Of a stretch of 64,000 bases of DNA, positions 16,766-26,429 are shown one piece after another. The notes below the pieces were generated by a model that saw only the letters and a program-made list of their open reading frames with translations, was not told the origin of the DNA and did no database searches. This stretch comes from Thermoplasmata archaeon (GTDB lineage Archaea; Thermoplasmatota; Thermoplasmata; Lutacidiplasmatales; UBA184). Both the position numbers and the translations under genes were made by a program. The stretch is taken from positions 62,001 through 126,000 of the forward strand of contig JAKAAX010000005.1 in assembly GCA_021802125.1 (NCBI GenBank), given 5' to 3'. Numbering within the stretch: the stretch's first letter is position 1; every line of letters starts with the position of its first letter.

Positions 16766-18037
16766 TCACCTTTCGGAGAAGGAGGCGGACCCCGCCGCGG
16801 GGGAGGGGGCCTTCCGGGCGCCCGCGTTGGACGCGACGGGCCCCCGGGCGGTCTTCTCGATGTGCAGACGGGTCCGGTTGTCCCCGGCCCGGAAGTCCAT
16901 CCGGGGCTGGACGACCGCTTTCTTCTCCTCCAGTCGGGACCGGAAGCGCTGGAGGTCGGAGAGCATCCACTCGAGCGCCTCCTCGAGGGTACGCTGGTGC
17001 CGGTAGCCGAGCTTCAGCAGGTTGTCGTGGAGCGGGTTGTAGTAGTGCTCCTCGAGCTCGACCCGGGGGTTGTAGGAGTTGTGGATCTCCGCCTTCATCT
17101 GGAGCTTCCCCGCCACCTTCACCACCAGCTTCGCGAGGTCGCCCACCGAGTACGACTCGTCGAACTGGTTGAAGACCCGGTACTCGCCCTGCGCGGCCGG
17201 GTTCTCCACGGCGAGCCGCAGGCTCTGCATCGAGTCCTCCAGGGCGATGAACCCCCTTCTCTGTCCCCCCTTCCCGTAGGGCGTGAGGGGAAGTCCGAGG
17301 ACGGCCTGGACGCAGAAGCGGTTGAGCGCGGTGCCCCAGACCTCGTCGAAGTCGAACCGGGTGAGCTGCCAGTCCTCCGAGATCTCCGGCGTCCGGGTGC
17401 CGTAGATGACCCCCTGCATGACGTCGGTCGTCGGGAGCCCCCATAGCTTGTTGGCGAGCATCACATCGCCGGTGTCGAAGACCTTCGACCAGTGGTACCA
17501 GCTGGAGGCCTGCCGCGGGAAAGGCACCCGGTCCTTCCTCCCCCGGAACTCGACCTCGAAGAACCCTTCTGCGATGTCGATGTTCGGGGTCCCGTACTCC
17601 CCCATCGTCCCCATCTTGACCAGGTGGGACTTCGGACACTCGTCCTTCATCGCGTAGACGATGTGCAGCGTGGAGGTGACGTTCTGGCACTGCGTCGCCA
17701 CCGCGTGGTGGACGTCGATCATCGAGTAGGGGGCGCTCCTCTGCTCACCCAGGTGGACGATCGTGTCCGGCTTCTCCTGACGGAGGACGTGGCGGACCGT
17801 GGCGTAGTCGCAGAGGTCACCCTCGTAGAACCGGAACCCCTTGATCCCATGCTCCTCGAGCGCGCGGCGGCGTTCGTGCATGTCCAGGATCGGTGTCGCG
17901 GACCAGCTGCCGACCTCCGCCACACGCTGGCGGGTGACGAAGTTGTCGATCCCGACGACCTCGTGGCCGCGCTTCAGGAGATGAAGGGCGAGAGGCCAGC
18001 CCGAGTACCCATCCACGCCGGTGATGAGGACCTTCAC
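16766..18037 (-). CDS. agl3: UDP-sulfoquinovose synthase (SQD1/Agl3-like)
   Basis: This 423-residue extended short-chain dehydrogenase/reductase is predicted to convert UDP-glucose and sulfite to UDP-sulfoquinovose with bound NAD. The Rossmann start is VKVLITGVDGYSGWPLALHL; the second residues GIDNFVTR fit NAD. TIVHLGEQRSAPYSM (about residue 90), KMGTMGEYGTPN (about 145, catalytic Thr and neighbours) and the SSWYHWSKV Tyr-x3-Lys pair (about 190) follow the SQD1/Agl3 family closely, including the segment MGTMGEYGTPNIDIAEG. The C-terminal 40 residues are an extra disordered tail. The GTG start at 18037 has a TATA tract 28 nt upstream. Agl3 of Sulfolobus makes the sulfoquinovose of an N-glycan; here the same use for surface proteins, or sulfolipid synthesis, is inferred. 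Confidence 0.9.
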   Translation of the reverse strand: MKVLITGVDGYSGWPLALHLLKRGHEVVGIDNFVTRQRVAEVGSWSATPILDMHERRRALEEHGIKGFRFYEGDLCDYATVRHVLRQEKPDTIVHLGEQRSAPYSMIDVHHAVATQCQNVTSTLHIVYAMKDECPKSHLVKMGTMGEYGTPNIDIAEGFFEVEFRGRKDRVPFPRQASSWYHWSKVFDTGDVMLANKLWGLPTTDVMQGVIYGTRTPEISEDWQLTRFDFDEVWGTALNRFCVQAVLGLPLTPYGKGGQRRGFIALEDSMQSLRLAVENPAAQGEYRVFNQFDESYSVGDLAKLVVKVAGKLQMKAEIHNSYNPRVELEEHYYNPLHDNLLKLGYRHQRTLEEALEWMLSDLQRFRSRLEEKKAVVQPRMDFRAGDNRTRLHIEKTARGPVASNAGARKAPSPAAGSASFSER

Positions 18038-18411
18038 GCGCGGGCGCACTCGGTTTCCCGTTCTTAAGGGTGTGGGCGCGCGCCACCGCCCACGTCCGCG
18101 CTCGTGCACATCCCCCTGCCTTGAGGCAGGGCGCCGGCCACTCTCTCCGCCCACGGGAGCGCCGTTCCGCGCCTGGCCCGCTGGGGTTTCGGTCGAGCCT
18201 GTCACGGGGCGGGATGGGGCCCTCTCAGCACCAGACGGTCGGCGCGCCAGGGAGGGAACGGAGGAGTGTGTTACCTTCGGACGTGGCAGGACCCTCGACG
18301 AATGGCGATGGGGAGGGCGAGCCGCGCGTGTCTGCCCCAATCGGCCCCGGCGAGGCGTTCACGCCGCGTTGGGCAGGGGGGAGATCCGAGATCGAGGGAT
18401 CCCGTGCAGGG
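18038..18411. other. Intergenic region with promoter of the UDP-sulfoquinovose synthase
   Basis: The only clear element is the minus-strand TATA tract CCCTTAAGAA at 18061-18070, centred 28 nt before the GTG at 18037. The remaining 340 bp show no supported gene or RNA; open frames here are composition artefacts of GC-rich DNA. Confidence 0.5.
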
Positions 18412-19242
18412 TCAGCTCAGCTCCGCTGGGGACGTCGCGAAGTGCTCCTCGAAGTCCTGCAAAGCTAGCGCGAGGTCCTCGCCCTTCCGGGCGAGCACCG
18501 GGCGCTTCTCATGGCCCTCGAGCCCCAGCAGCCCTTCCCGGACGGCCCAGTCGAGTACCCTGCGAAGCTCTTCCGGGACCGACCCAGCGCTCGGGAACAC
18601 GAGGAGCTGGACCAACATGGCCGCGGGCTGGCGGACCGAGGAGACGACGAGGTGACTGTGGTGGCGGGCGAGCTCAGGAAGGACCCCCGCGGCCAGGTCC
18701 GCCGGCACCTTGCGGAGGTCGTAGGGGCAGAGGAACCTCGAGCGCTCCCTCGCCTGCCGGTGGAACCACTCCTCGTACTCGAGGTAGGCGGGAATCTCCT
18801 CCCGGGTCCAGTAACCGGTGATCGCGGCTGCCCCACCTGTCACCCCCTCGGGATGACCCCTGACGAAGCGGATGATCTCTCCGGTCGGTCGCAGAACGCC
18901 TTCCCGGCGGACAACCTGCGGGCCCCGCAGCCGGTGAACGTTGCCCTCGTGCCTTGGATCCCTTCGGGCTACGTGTTCCCGGTTGAGCGCGACGAGACGG
19001 TCGTCGGCGACCCAGTAGGAAGTCGCCTTCGGGTCCTCGGCACCGGCGAGAAAGGATGCCGCGCGTTCGGCCGCCTCTTCCTCGGAAGCGAAGAGTTCCA
19101 GGCAGTGCGATCCCATGGGCAACTTGGAAAGGTCGGAGATGAGTTCCGGGAAAGGCGAGCGGGAGGAGCTCTTTCCGCTCCGCTTCGTCGGACTAGGATT
19201 GGTCGACTGCGCGGTGGCGGAGCTTCCCGGATCTTGTCGCAT
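18412..19242 (-). CDS. DcmR/MEDS-type sensory-domain protein
   Basis: This 276-residue protein resembles the MEDS (methanogen/methylotroph DcmR sensory) domain family: GSHCLELFASEEEAAERAASFLAGAEDPKA opens the domain at about residue 43 in the usual place of the His-Cys/Glu motif, and FLCPYDLRKVPADLAAGVLPELARHHSHLVV stands near its end. MEDS domains are cytoplasmic sensors, often fused to HTH or histidine-kinase domains; no such output domain is visible here, so this may be a free sensor. The first 35 residues are Ser/Pro/Lys-rich. The ATG has a GGAGG ribosome site 7 nt upstream, and a strong TATA (TTATATACAT) lies about 90 nt upstream, giving a leader of roughly 65 nt. Confidence 0.65.
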   Translation of the reverse strand: MRQDPGSSATAQSTNPSPTKRSGKSSSRSPFPELISDLSKLPMGSHCLELFASEEEAAERAASFLAGAEDPKATSYWVADDRLVALNREHVARRDPRHEGNVHRLRGPQVVRREGVLRPTGEIIRFVRGHPEGVTGGAAAITGYWTREEIPAYLEYEEWFHRQARERSRFLCPYDLRKVPADLAAGVLPELARHHSHLVVSSVRQPAAMLVQLLVFPSAGSVPEELRRVLDWAVREGLLGLEGHEKRPVLARKGEDLALALQDFEEHFATSPAELS

Positions 19243-19330
19243 GCGTTGCCTCCAGAGTGAAAAAGAGCGGGGCGCACTGATCTAGATTGACCCTGGGCCC
19301 TCGACCCTGTTTCCGAATACACGCCCGTGA

Positions 19331-19340
19331 ATGTATATAA
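19331..19340 (-). promoter_or_regulatory. Strong TATA box, promoter of the MEDS gene
   Basis: TTATATACAT on the minus strand is one of the most TATA-like tracts in the window. It is followed by a leader of about 65 nt that ends in the GGAGG site of the gene at 19242; no plus-strand gene starts nearby. Confidence 0.45.
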
Positions 19341-19385
19341 TTTCGCGTCTCCGGCCGCTCCTCCCCGCCCGAGCCAGGGTGCGGT

Positions 19386-21692
19386 TCACTCATATGCCGG
19401 GGTCCGAAGCGCGAGGGTGAGTGAGCCCCCGGGCGCCAGGAGGGACCCCTCTCCGACCGCGTTCTCCAGGCGGAGCGGGGGTCCTCCCCGGTGGTCCGCG
19501 CGGAGAGTTCCCGGGGCCCATCGCAGGTCCAACCGGGTCTCCCCGATGCGGAGGCGCTCGAGCGTCGCGCCCTTCCAGGCGGCGGGGAAGACCGGCGCGA
19601 CGCGCAGGGTCGCGGGAGAGCCGCGGACCGAGAGCCCCCAGAGCCCTTCGAAGAGCGCCGTGAGGAAGGGCCCCACGCTGAGCCCGAGCAGGAAGCAGCT
19701 GTTGAAGGGGCGCGCCTCCAGTCCGTGGTAGCATTCGTTCGCGAGGCCGTGCTCCTCGCGGAGAAGGGTCGCGACCGTGTGGAGCGTGTCCACCCCTGCC
19801 TCGGCGAGCCCGGCCGCGAGGGCCGCATGGGCGGCCCAGTCCGTCGCGATGGTCCACACCTGCCCGTCGTGGTACGCCTCGGGGTCGAAGGTCGGGTCGG
19901 AGCGGGAAAGGGTCCGGACCCCCCAGGCGGTGGTGAGGTCCTCGCGCAAGGCCCGGCGGACCATCGCCTGGGCCCTCTCGCGCGGGAGCCAACCGTCCAT
20001 GACGGTCAGGAGGGCGTTGGGACGGAGCTTCCGGACGGGAAGGCCGCCGCCCGGGGCCAGGGTGTCGACCAGATAGGACTCCTCCGGCCACCCGTAGAGC
20101 TTCAGGACCTTCTGGACGATCGCGTCCGCGCGCTGCTCCTCGGGCCTCGGCCCGGAGGAGGGCGCGCTCGCGTTCGGGTCGTCCAGGGACCGATGAAGCG
20201 CGGCGGCGGCGCGCAGGGCGCGCACGTGGAGCACCTGCAGGTCGATCGCGTGGGCCCGCCGGTCGGTCGAGTCCCAGATCGTCGTGTCGTGGGCGTCGAA
20301 GCCGCACTGGACCGCGCCGTGCTGGGCCTCCTCGCTCATCTCCGCGATCTCCCCGCCGTTGGCGAAGAGGCCGGTCGCCGGCTCGACCTTGCGGTCCGCC
20401 CAGGCGAGGCAGGCCGCGACGGAGGGCATGAACCCGCGGAGGGTGTCGGCGACGGAGGGGCCCGCGTGCCTCCAAAGACGGTCGGCCAGCGCGGGGAAGT
20501 GCAGCGTCGTGTCCGAGGTCCCGTAGAGGAAGATCGGCCCCGGGCTCACCTGCATCGGGACCTCCCCTTCCTGTGCGCCGAGGATCGGGATGCGGGTACG
20601 GCTCTGGAAGTGGAAGGCGGTCCGCAGCGTCCGCGCTCCCCACTCGTGGTCGCCCAGCCAGAGCGAGGCCGGCAGCATCCAGGCGATGTCGCGGAACCAT
20701 AGCGAGCAGTACCAAGGGTAGCCCGCGACGTGCCCGACCATATCCGGCTCCGGCGCCTGCTGGAGCGCCCGCAGGGCTCCCATCGCCAGGCGCGCGCCCT
20801 CCTCGAGCAGCGGGTCCTGCGGGAAGCGAAGGACCGGCCGCTCCTCCCACCAGGAGCTCTCGGCGCTCCTCCGCTCCTCCCTCCACTGGGATGAACGGTC
20901 GAAGATCCGGCGGCCGCGCTCCGGGTCGACCTTGAGGTCGCGCTCGAGCCCGCCCCAGAGCACCCAGGAGAGCTCGAGGCGCTCCGCCGGGTCCAAGTGG
21001 AAGGACCAGGTGAGCTCCACCGGTCCGTGGGGGAGCGGCTCGGGGGAGGCGGGCAGCGGTCGGTCCCCCGCCCGGAGGGTCGCGGGGACATCCGACGAGA
21101 CGAGGTTGCCCGCGTACCCATCGGCCTGGAAGGAGAGCCCCTGCGGGGTCCTCTGCAGATGGATGTTCGGAGGGCGAAGCCCCTCCATGAGCACGGGGAA
21201 GACGAACGGCTCGAGGGACATCCGCACCACGAGGTCGATCCCCCGCTCGTCCATCCCCGTCAGCACCAACTTGCGGGTGACCGCGGGCTCATCGACCGGG
21301 ACGACGATCTCCTGCCGCGCGGTCCAACCGTCGCCGGCGTGCAGGGAGACCATCTCATGTCTTCGGGCCGAGAGCGATCGGAGGCTGGAGGAGAGCGGAA
21401 CGGGTGGGTTGGACGCGCGGCCGACCGCGATCGTCCAGGGGCCCGTCAGGCGGACCCCCTGGGCGTAGACCCCGCCCCACTGCAACGGGGAGCCGCGCGT
21501 GTCCCAGGGCAGGTCGAGGTCGCCCTGGCTCGAGAGGATGGCCGCGGACCTCAGGCCGGAGAGCAGCACGGGCGAGAGCGGAGAGGGGGCGGCGCCCTCG
21601 GGGGGAGCGTGGAGCTCCAGGAGCGGGACGTCCCAGGAGCTCGTGGACGGAGGGAGCGCGGCGGAGCGCGCGCTCGTGCCCGGGGTTCCCAT
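19386..21692 (-). CDS. Glycogen-debranching-type glycoside hydrolase (six-hairpin fold)
   Basis: This 768-residue cytosolic protein has an N-terminal beta-sandwich of about 290 residues and a C-terminal (alpha/alpha)6 barrel. The barrel contains HVAGYPWYCSLWFRDIAWML (about residue 345), where the Trp-Phe-Arg-Asp block marks the catalytic entry of amylo-1,6-glucosidase/GH63-like enzymes, then FANGGEIAEMS, PNALLTVMDGWLP and NECYHGLEARPFNSCFLLGL near the end. It should release glucose from branch points or short oligosaccharides; linkage specificity cannot be read. The ATG at 21692 follows GGAGG by 8 nt. It sits in the same run as the small protein at 21710 and back to back with the GH15 glucoamylase, so the three probably serve glucan breakdown. 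Confidence 0.78.
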   Translation of the reverse strand: MGTPGTSARSAALPPSTSSWDVPLLELHAPPEGAAPSPLSPVLLSGLRSAAILSSQGDLDLPWDTRGSPLQWGGVYAQGVRLTGPWTIAVGRASNPPVPLSSSLRSLSARRHEMVSLHAGDGWTARQEIVVPVDEPAVTRKLVLTGMDERGIDLVVRMSLEPFVFPVLMEGLRPPNIHLQRTPQGLSFQADGYAGNLVSSDVPATLRAGDRPLPASPEPLPHGPVELTWSFHLDPAERLELSWVLWGGLERDLKVDPERGRRIFDRSSQWREERRSAESSWWEERPVLRFPQDPLLEEGARLAMGALRALQQAPEPDMVGHVAGYPWYCSLWFRDIAWMLPASLWLGDHEWGARTLRTAFHFQSRTRIPILGAQEGEVPMQVSPGPIFLYGTSDTTLHFPALADRLWRHAGPSVADTLRGFMPSVAACLAWADRKVEPATGLFANGGEIAEMSEEAQHGAVQCGFDAHDTTIWDSTDRRAHAIDLQVLHVRALRAAAALHRSLDDPNASAPSSGPRPEEQRADAIVQKVLKLYGWPEESYLVDTLAPGGGLPVRKLRPNALLTVMDGWLPRERAQAMVRRALREDLTTAWGVRTLSRSDPTFDPEAYHDGQVWTIATDWAAHAALAAGLAEAGVDTLHTVATLLREEHGLANECYHGLEARPFNSCFLLGLSVGPFLTALFEGLWGLSVRGSPATLRVAPVFPAAWKGATLERLRIGETRLDLRWAPGTLRADHRGGPPLRLENAVGEGSLLAPGGSLTLALRTPAYE

Positions 21693-21709
21693 CGTTCTCG
21701 CCTCCAGAG

Positions 21710-22183
21710 CTACCGCAGTTCGTCGGTGAAACGCACCCAGACCTTCGGAGGGATCGCGACACTGCGGAGCGTCAGTTCCACGGTGTGCCGCGAGCCCCGG
21801 GTCAGGGCGGGCGCCCGCGCGAGGAAGCGCACGGGGACCCCGGGCCGAAGGTTCAGCGGAGCGGTACGGCTGAGGGCGGAGAGCGGTCTCGGCGAGGTCG
21901 ACCCGTCCTCTTCGACGAAGCTCGCCGTGGGGTCGATCGGCCGCGTGTCCAGCGCGAGAGCGGCCGCGTGGAAGGCGCCCATCCGGAGCGGGGGGTTGAG
22001 GAGCCTGAAGGAGAAGGACCCGTCGGCCGCGGTGCGGAAGCTCCCCTCCTCGTAGATCGAACGCTCGACGAACTCCGCCATCCGGAGCATCTCTCCCAGG
22101 CCATGGGGCCCGACCTCGCGAAGGATCGAGAGCCCCTGACGGAAGAGCGAGAGGTCCTGGTGGGTGTGCTTGAGCCAGGCCAC
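21710..22183 (-). CDS. Conserved-looking hypothetical protein upstream of the debranching enzyme
   Basis: This 157-residue protein has an N-terminal helical third (LSLFRQGLSILREVGPHGLG) and a C-terminal beta-rich two thirds, without TM or signal. The start must be the GTG at 22183: an in-frame stop lies just upstream, and a TATA-like tract (AACGTTTAGC) is about 28 nt away. It ends 17 bp before the debranching enzyme and diverges from the GH15 gene across 82 bp, so a role in glucan metabolism is likely by position only. No family is recognised; the beta-rich part could be a small carbohydrate-binding module. Confidence 0.6.
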   Translation of the reverse strand: MAWLKHTHQDLSLFRQGLSILREVGPHGLGEMLRMAEFVERSIYEEGSFRTAADGSFSFRLLNPPLRMGAFHAAALALDTRPIDPTASFVEEDGSTSPRPLSALSRTAPLNLRPGVPVRFLARAPALTRGSRHTVELTLRSVAIPPKVWVRFTDELR

Positions 22184-22265
22184 GAACGCCCCATCGCGCC
22201 CCTCCTGCTAAACGTTTCCCGGGACCACGCGCTCGGGTTTTTCTGTCCCAGGGCCCTCCCCTCGC

Positions 22266-24176
22266 GTGGTCCGCACGAGCCCCAGGTCGGCACCACGGCC
22301 GGTCGGGAGCGACGTGGTGGAGGTCCCCCCTCTCCCCCCGCCGAGGGACCTCCACGACTACGGGCTCATCGGGAACCTTCACACCGCGGCGCTCGTCTCC
22401 CGGGAAGGCTCGGTGGACTGGGCCTGCTTCCCTCGCTTCGCTTCGCCCAGCCTGTTCGCGAGGTTGCTCGACGCCGAACGGGGAGGCGCCCACGTGGTGC
22501 GGCCCACCGAACCCTTCCGCTCCCAGCAGCGCTACGTTCCGTCGTCGAACATCCTAGAGACGCGCTTCCTGCTCTCCGGGCGGCGTGCCCTCCTCGTGAC
22601 CGACTTCATGCCGGTCCTCCCCCGGCTTCCCGGGGAAGGGCTCCCCACGATCGTCCGCCGCGTCCGGGCGTGCGGCGGGAGGGTCTCTCTCACCGCCGCG
22701 CTCGAGCCCGCCTTCGACTACGCCCGCGTGAGGTCCCGTGTCGAGCGGATGCCCTGGGGGTTCCGGGTGCGTGGCGCGCGGCCGTACCAGCTGCTCTCCT
22801 ACCGCGCCCCGGGCCGCTCGACGATCTCGGGGGGGAAGGTGCTGACCACCCTCGACCTCGAACCGGGAGAGTGCGAACACTTCGTGCTCGAGGCCGGTGA
22901 GATCCGGGCGGAGATGGGCGAGCCCGAGGAGCTGCTCGCCTCCACCCGGAGGTACTGGAGGTCGTGGGTCCGTCGCATCCCCTTCGCGCCCGACCCGGCC
23001 CACCGCTCCTGGCACGCGTGGATCGAGCGGTCGCTGCTCGCCCTGAAGCTCCTCTCCCACGCCGACACGGGGGCGTTCGTGGCGGCTCCGACCACCTCGC
23101 TGCCCGAGTGGCCCGGGGGCGTCCGGAACTGGGACTACCGCTACGTCTGGATCCGGGACGCGGCCTTCACGGCGGAGAGCTTCCTCAACCACGGCCACCC
23201 GGAGGAGGCGGAGGCGTTCCTCCGCTGGGTCGTGGCGCGGGTGCGGCGGGCGAAGGGCGAGCCCTTGAAGGTGGTCTACGGGGCTCACGGGGAGACGGAC
23301 CTCGCCGAGAAGGAGCTCGGGCACCTTTCGGGGTTCCTCGGCTCCAAGCCGGTGCGCATCGGCAACGGCGCCGCCGAACAGTTCCAGCTCGACATCTACG
23401 GGGAGCTCCTGGATGCGGCGGAGATGCTCGCCCGGATCGACGCCGGGTTCATCTCGGGCCTCTGGCCCGAGCTCTCCTCCCTGGCCGCGGAGGTTGGGGA
23501 GCTCTGGCGGAAGCCGGACCGCGGGATCTGGGAAGTGCGGGGCCCTCCGGCGCACTACGTCCACTCAAAGGTCATGGCGTGGGTGGCCCTCGACCGCTCC
23601 GCTCGGCTCGCCTGGCGCTTCTCCACCGAGGAGGAGGGGGACCGGTGGTCGGAGGTGGCGGAGAAGGTCCGCTCCGAGGTCCTGGAGCACGGCGTGGACC
23701 CGCGGACCGGCGCCTTCCTCCAGGCCTACGGCCGGGAGGTCCCCGACGCCTCCAACCTTCGCATCCCGATGGTCGGGCTCCTCCCCTTCGATGACCCGCA
23801 CGTGAGGGCGACCATCGCCCAGGTCCGGCGGGAGCTCTCGGTGGGCCCTTTCGTCTACCGCTACCGGGCGGACGACGGGATCGGCGGGCCGGAGGGCGCC
23901 TTCCTCCCCTGCGCGTTCTGGCTCGTGGAGGCGCTCGCGAGGAGCGGGGAGGGCGCCGCGGCACAGACGGCCTGGCAGGGGTTGCTCCCCGTGGGAGGTT
24001 CCCTCCACCTCATGCCCGAGGAGTACGACCCGGCCGCGCACCGGGCGCTCGGGAACTATCCTCAGGCGTTCACCCACATCGGGCTGCTTCGCGCGGCCCG
24101 GGCGCTCCTCGAGTCCTCGGCGGTGTCGTCCGTGGCCCGCCCCGCCGGCCCTCCGCCGGTCGTGGAGCTTCGTTAG
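22266..24176 (+). CDS. GH15 glucoamylase-like glycoside hydrolase
   Basis: This 636-residue enzyme of family GH15 releases glucose from the ends of starch, glycogen, maltooligosaccharides or trehalose-like glycans. DYGLIGNLHTAALVSREGSV (about residues 30-49) is the standard N-terminal signature, followed by a beta-sandwich and the (alpha/alpha)6 catalytic barrel from about residue 255. In the barrel LPEWPGGVRNWDYRYVWIRD (about 278-297) is the substrate-binding block, and QFQLDIYGELLDA (about 371) and MPEEYDP near residue 580 supply acid/base and base positions expected in the family. There is no signal peptide, so it acts in the cytoplasm. It lies just before the pentose-phosphate operon and after the divergent debranching enzyme; released glucose would go to the ROK kinase at 31314. 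Confidence 0.9.
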   Translation: MVRTSPRSAPRPVGSDVVEVPPLPPPRDLHDYGLIGNLHTAALVSREGSVDWACFPRFASPSLFARLLDAERGGAHVVRPTEPFRSQQRYVPSSNILETRFLLSGRRALLVTDFMPVLPRLPGEGLPTIVRRVRACGGRVSLTAALEPAFDYARVRSRVERMPWGFRVRGARPYQLLSYRAPGRSTISGGKVLTTLDLEPGECEHFVLEAGEIRAEMGEPEELLASTRRYWRSWVRRIPFAPDPAHRSWHAWIERSLLALKLLSHADTGAFVAAPTTSLPEWPGGVRNWDYRYVWIRDAAFTAESFLNHGHPEEAEAFLRWVVARVRRAKGEPLKVVYGAHGETDLAEKELGHLSGFLGSKPVRIGNGAAEQFQLDIYGELLDAAEMLARIDAGFISGLWPELSSLAAEVGELWRKPDRGIWEVRGPPAHYVHSKVMAWVALDRSARLAWRFSTEEEGDRWSEVAEKVRSEVLEHGVDPRTGAFLQAYGREVPDASNLRIPMVGLLPFDDPHVRATIAQVRRELSVGPFVYRYRADDGIGGPEGAFLPCAFWLVEALARSGEGAAAQTAWQGLLPVGGSLHLMPEEYDPAAHRALGNYPQAFTHIGLLRAARALLESSAVSSVARPAGPPPVVELR

Positions 24177-24205
24177 CACGAGAACGGTAGGGGAACTTCC
24201 TGTCG

Positions 24206-24222
24206 CCCCCCCCACGGGGGGG
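24206..24222 (+). terminator. GC hairpin after the glucoamylase
   Basis: A run of C, a 2-nt loop and a run of G form a stem of about 7 bp, followed by GTTTAT. It can stop transcription from the GH15 gene, and the following GTTTATGG may serve as the TATA of the transketolase operon. Confidence 0.4.
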
Positions 24223-24326
24223 TTTATGGACGCGGACCGGTACGGGAGCCGCGCGGCAGGGCGGGAGCGCACGGCCCCTTGGAGGTCGGGGCGCTCCGGG
24301 GGCCCCGAGCGCAGGGGCCGAAGGTC

Positions 24327-26429
24327 GTGAAGGGTTCCAGAAAGGCGGAGAAGGCTCGCGTCGATGGTCTGTGCGTCAACACGCTACGCTTCCTAGCGGT
24401 CGACGCGGTGGAGCGGGCGAAGAGCGGCCACCCGGGCCTCCCTCTCGGGGCCGCCCCGATGGCCTACGTCCTGTGGGACCGCCACCTTCGGCACAGCCCG
24501 ACGAACCCGCGCTGGTGGGACCGGGACCGGTTCGTCCTGTCCGCCGGGCATGGCTCGGCCTTGCTCTACGCGCTGCTCCACACCACCGGCTACGACCTGC
24601 CGCTCTCGGAGATCGAGCGGTTCCGCCAGTGGGAGAGCCGGGCGCCCGGACACCCCGAGCACGGGATCACCCCCGGGGTCGAGGCGACCACGGGACCTCT
24701 CGGGCAGGGATTCGGCATGGGGGTCGGCATGGCCATCGCCGAGCACCACCAGGCGGCGGTCTACAACCGGCCCGGGGCGAAGGTCGTCGACCACTACACC
24801 TACGGGATCGTCTCCGACGGGGACCTCATGGAAGGGATCGCATCGGAGGCCGCCTCGCTGGCCGGGACGCTCGGGCTGGGGAAGCTCATCTACCTCTACG
24901 ACAACAACAAGATCTCCCTCGAAGGCGAGACCCGGGTCGAGTTCACCGAGGACGTCTCCCACCGCTTCCGCGCCTACGGCTGGCACGTGCAGGAGGTGAA
25001 GGACGGGAACGACCTCGACGACATCGACAACGCCATCCGCCGCGCCCGCCGCGAGACCGCGCGGCCCTCGCTCATCTCCGTCCGCACCCACATCGGCTTC
25101 GGCAGCCCCGTGCAGGACTCCAACCAGGCGCACGGCGAACCGCTGGGCCCCGAGGCCACGCGCGCGACGAAGGAGAAGCTGGGCTGGCCCCTGGACCCGC
25201 CGTTCCTGGTGCCGGAGGAGGTCCGCGCCCACCTGGGCCGGGCGCGCGACCGCGGCAAGACGTGGGAGACCGAATGGGGACAGCAGATGGTGAACCTGCG
25301 GGGGAGCCACGCCGACCTCGCCGCGCAGTTCGAGCGGATCCACACCGGGAGGTTGCCCGACGGATGGTCGGAGGGCCTGCCGGCCTACTCCGCGTCCTCC
25401 GCGCCGGTCGCGACGCGCGACGCCTCGGGGGCGGTGCTGAACGCGCTCGCCGCCCACCTCCCCGAGATCTTCGGGGGATCGGCCGACCTCGCACCCTCCA
25501 CCAAGACCCTGCTCCTCTCGGACGTGAACTACGACAAGGAGCACCCGGGCGGACGCAACCTGCACTACGGGGTCCGCGAGCACGCGATGGGCGCGCTGCT
25601 GAACGGGCTCGCGCTCCACGGCGGAATGCTTCCCTACGGCGCGACGTTCCTGGTCTTCAGCGACTACGCGCGGGGAGCGCTCCGGCTCGCCGCGCTGATG
25701 CGGACCCGCTGCGTCCTGGTCTTCACCCACGACAGCATCGCGCTCGGGGAGGACGGGCCCACCCACCAGCCGGTCGAGCAGCTCCTGACGCTCCGGGCCA
25801 TTCCGGACTTCACCGTCTTCCGCCCCGCGGACGCGAACGAGACCCGGGAGGCCTGGAAGCTTGCCGTCGAGCGCGCGGGCCCTTCGGCCCTCGTGCTCAC
25901 CCGCCAGAAGCTCCCCGTGCTCGCCGTCGACCCTGCGAAGCTCGCCGAGGGGGTCCGACGGGGGGCCTACGTCCTCTCCCCGGCCTCGGGGGGCTCTCCC
26001 CAGGTGTTGCTCCTCGCCACCGGCTCGGAGGTGGGGGTCGCGCTCGCCGCCCAGAGAACGCTCGCGGCCTCGGGCACACGCGCCGCCGTCGTCTCGATGC
26101 CCTCGTGGGAACTGTTCGAGGAGCAGAGCGCGGAGTACCGCGCCCAGGTCCTCCCCCCGGGCGTTCCCCGGGTGTCGGTGGAAGCGGGCTCGACCCTCGG
26201 ATGGGCGAGGTACGTCGGCGTGGACGGCGCCTCGGTGGGCGTGGACCGCTTCGGGGCTTCCGCGCCCGGCCCGGTCGTGCTCGAGCACCTGGGCATCACG
26301 GAGTCCCACGTCGTCTCGGCCGCGCGCGACCTGCTCGCGCGTCGGCCCTCCTCCTCCCCCTCCCCCTCTTCCTCCGCCTCCGCGCCCCCCTCGACGGATC
26401 CCGCTCGTAGCGCCGCGGGTGCTCCGTGA
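24327..26429 (+). CDS. tkt: Transketolase, full-length single-chain type
   Basis: This 700-residue thiamine-diphosphate enzyme moves two-carbon units between sugar phosphates in the pentose phosphate pathway. The order is bacterial: [13 protein letters not shown] at about residue 26, [14 protein letters not shown] at about 71, [14 protein letters not shown] at about 130, the ThDP motif GDGDLMEG-type segment [18 protein letters not shown] with DNNKISLEG, then the pyrimidine domain with [20 protein letters not shown] and the C-terminal domain up to about 665, followed by a Ser/Pro-rich tail. Most archaea split this enzyme into two genes, so the fused form suggests bacterial ancestry. The GTG at 24327 is preferred over the upstream TTG at 24279. 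It overlaps the next gene by 4 bp. Confidence 0.95.
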   Translation: MKGSRKAEKARVDGLCVNTLRFLAVDAVERAKSGHPGLPLGAAPMAYVLWDRHLRHSPTNPRWWDRDRFVLSAGHGSALLYALLHTTGYDLPLSEIERFRQWESRAPGHPEHGITPGVEATTGPLGQGFGMGVGMAIAEHHQAAVYNRPGAKVVDHYTYGIVSDGDLMEGIASEAASLAGTLGLGKLIYLYDNNKISLEGETRVEFTEDVSHRFRAYGWHVQEVKDGNDLDDIDNAIRRARRETARPSLISVRTHIGFGSPVQDSNQAHGEPLGPEATRATKEKLGWPLDPPFLVPEEVRAHLGRARDRGKTWETEWGQQMVNLRGSHADLAAQFERIHTGRLPDGWSEGLPAYSASSAPVATRDASGAVLNALAAHLPEIFGGSADLAPSTKTLLLSDVNYDKEHPGGRNLHYGVREHAMGALLNGLALHGGMLPYGATFLVFSDYARGALRLAALMRTRCVLVFTHDSIALGEDGPTHQPVEQLLTLRAIPDFTVFRPADANETREAWKLAVERAGPSALVLTRQKLPVLAVDPAKLAEGVRRGAYVLSPASGGSPQVLLLATGSEVGVALAAQRTLAASGTRAAVVSMPSWELFEEQSAEYRAQVLPPGVPRVSVEAGSTLGWARYVGVDGASVGVDRFGASAPGPVVLEHLGITESHVVSAARDLLARRPSSSPSPSSSASAPPSTDPARSAAGAP

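Noticed and set aside
24228..24330. A 34-codon frame overlapping the transketolase start (GTGA)
   Set aside because: Its ATG lies inside the probable TATA tract, so it would not be on the transcript.
24327..26429. Idea that the window is bacterial because of the pentose-phosphate genes
   Set aside because: TATA-led leaderless genes, the BHB intron, archaeal HMG-CoA synthase gene order and PAC2 on the same contig all argue for an archaeon; the genes are better explained by transfer.
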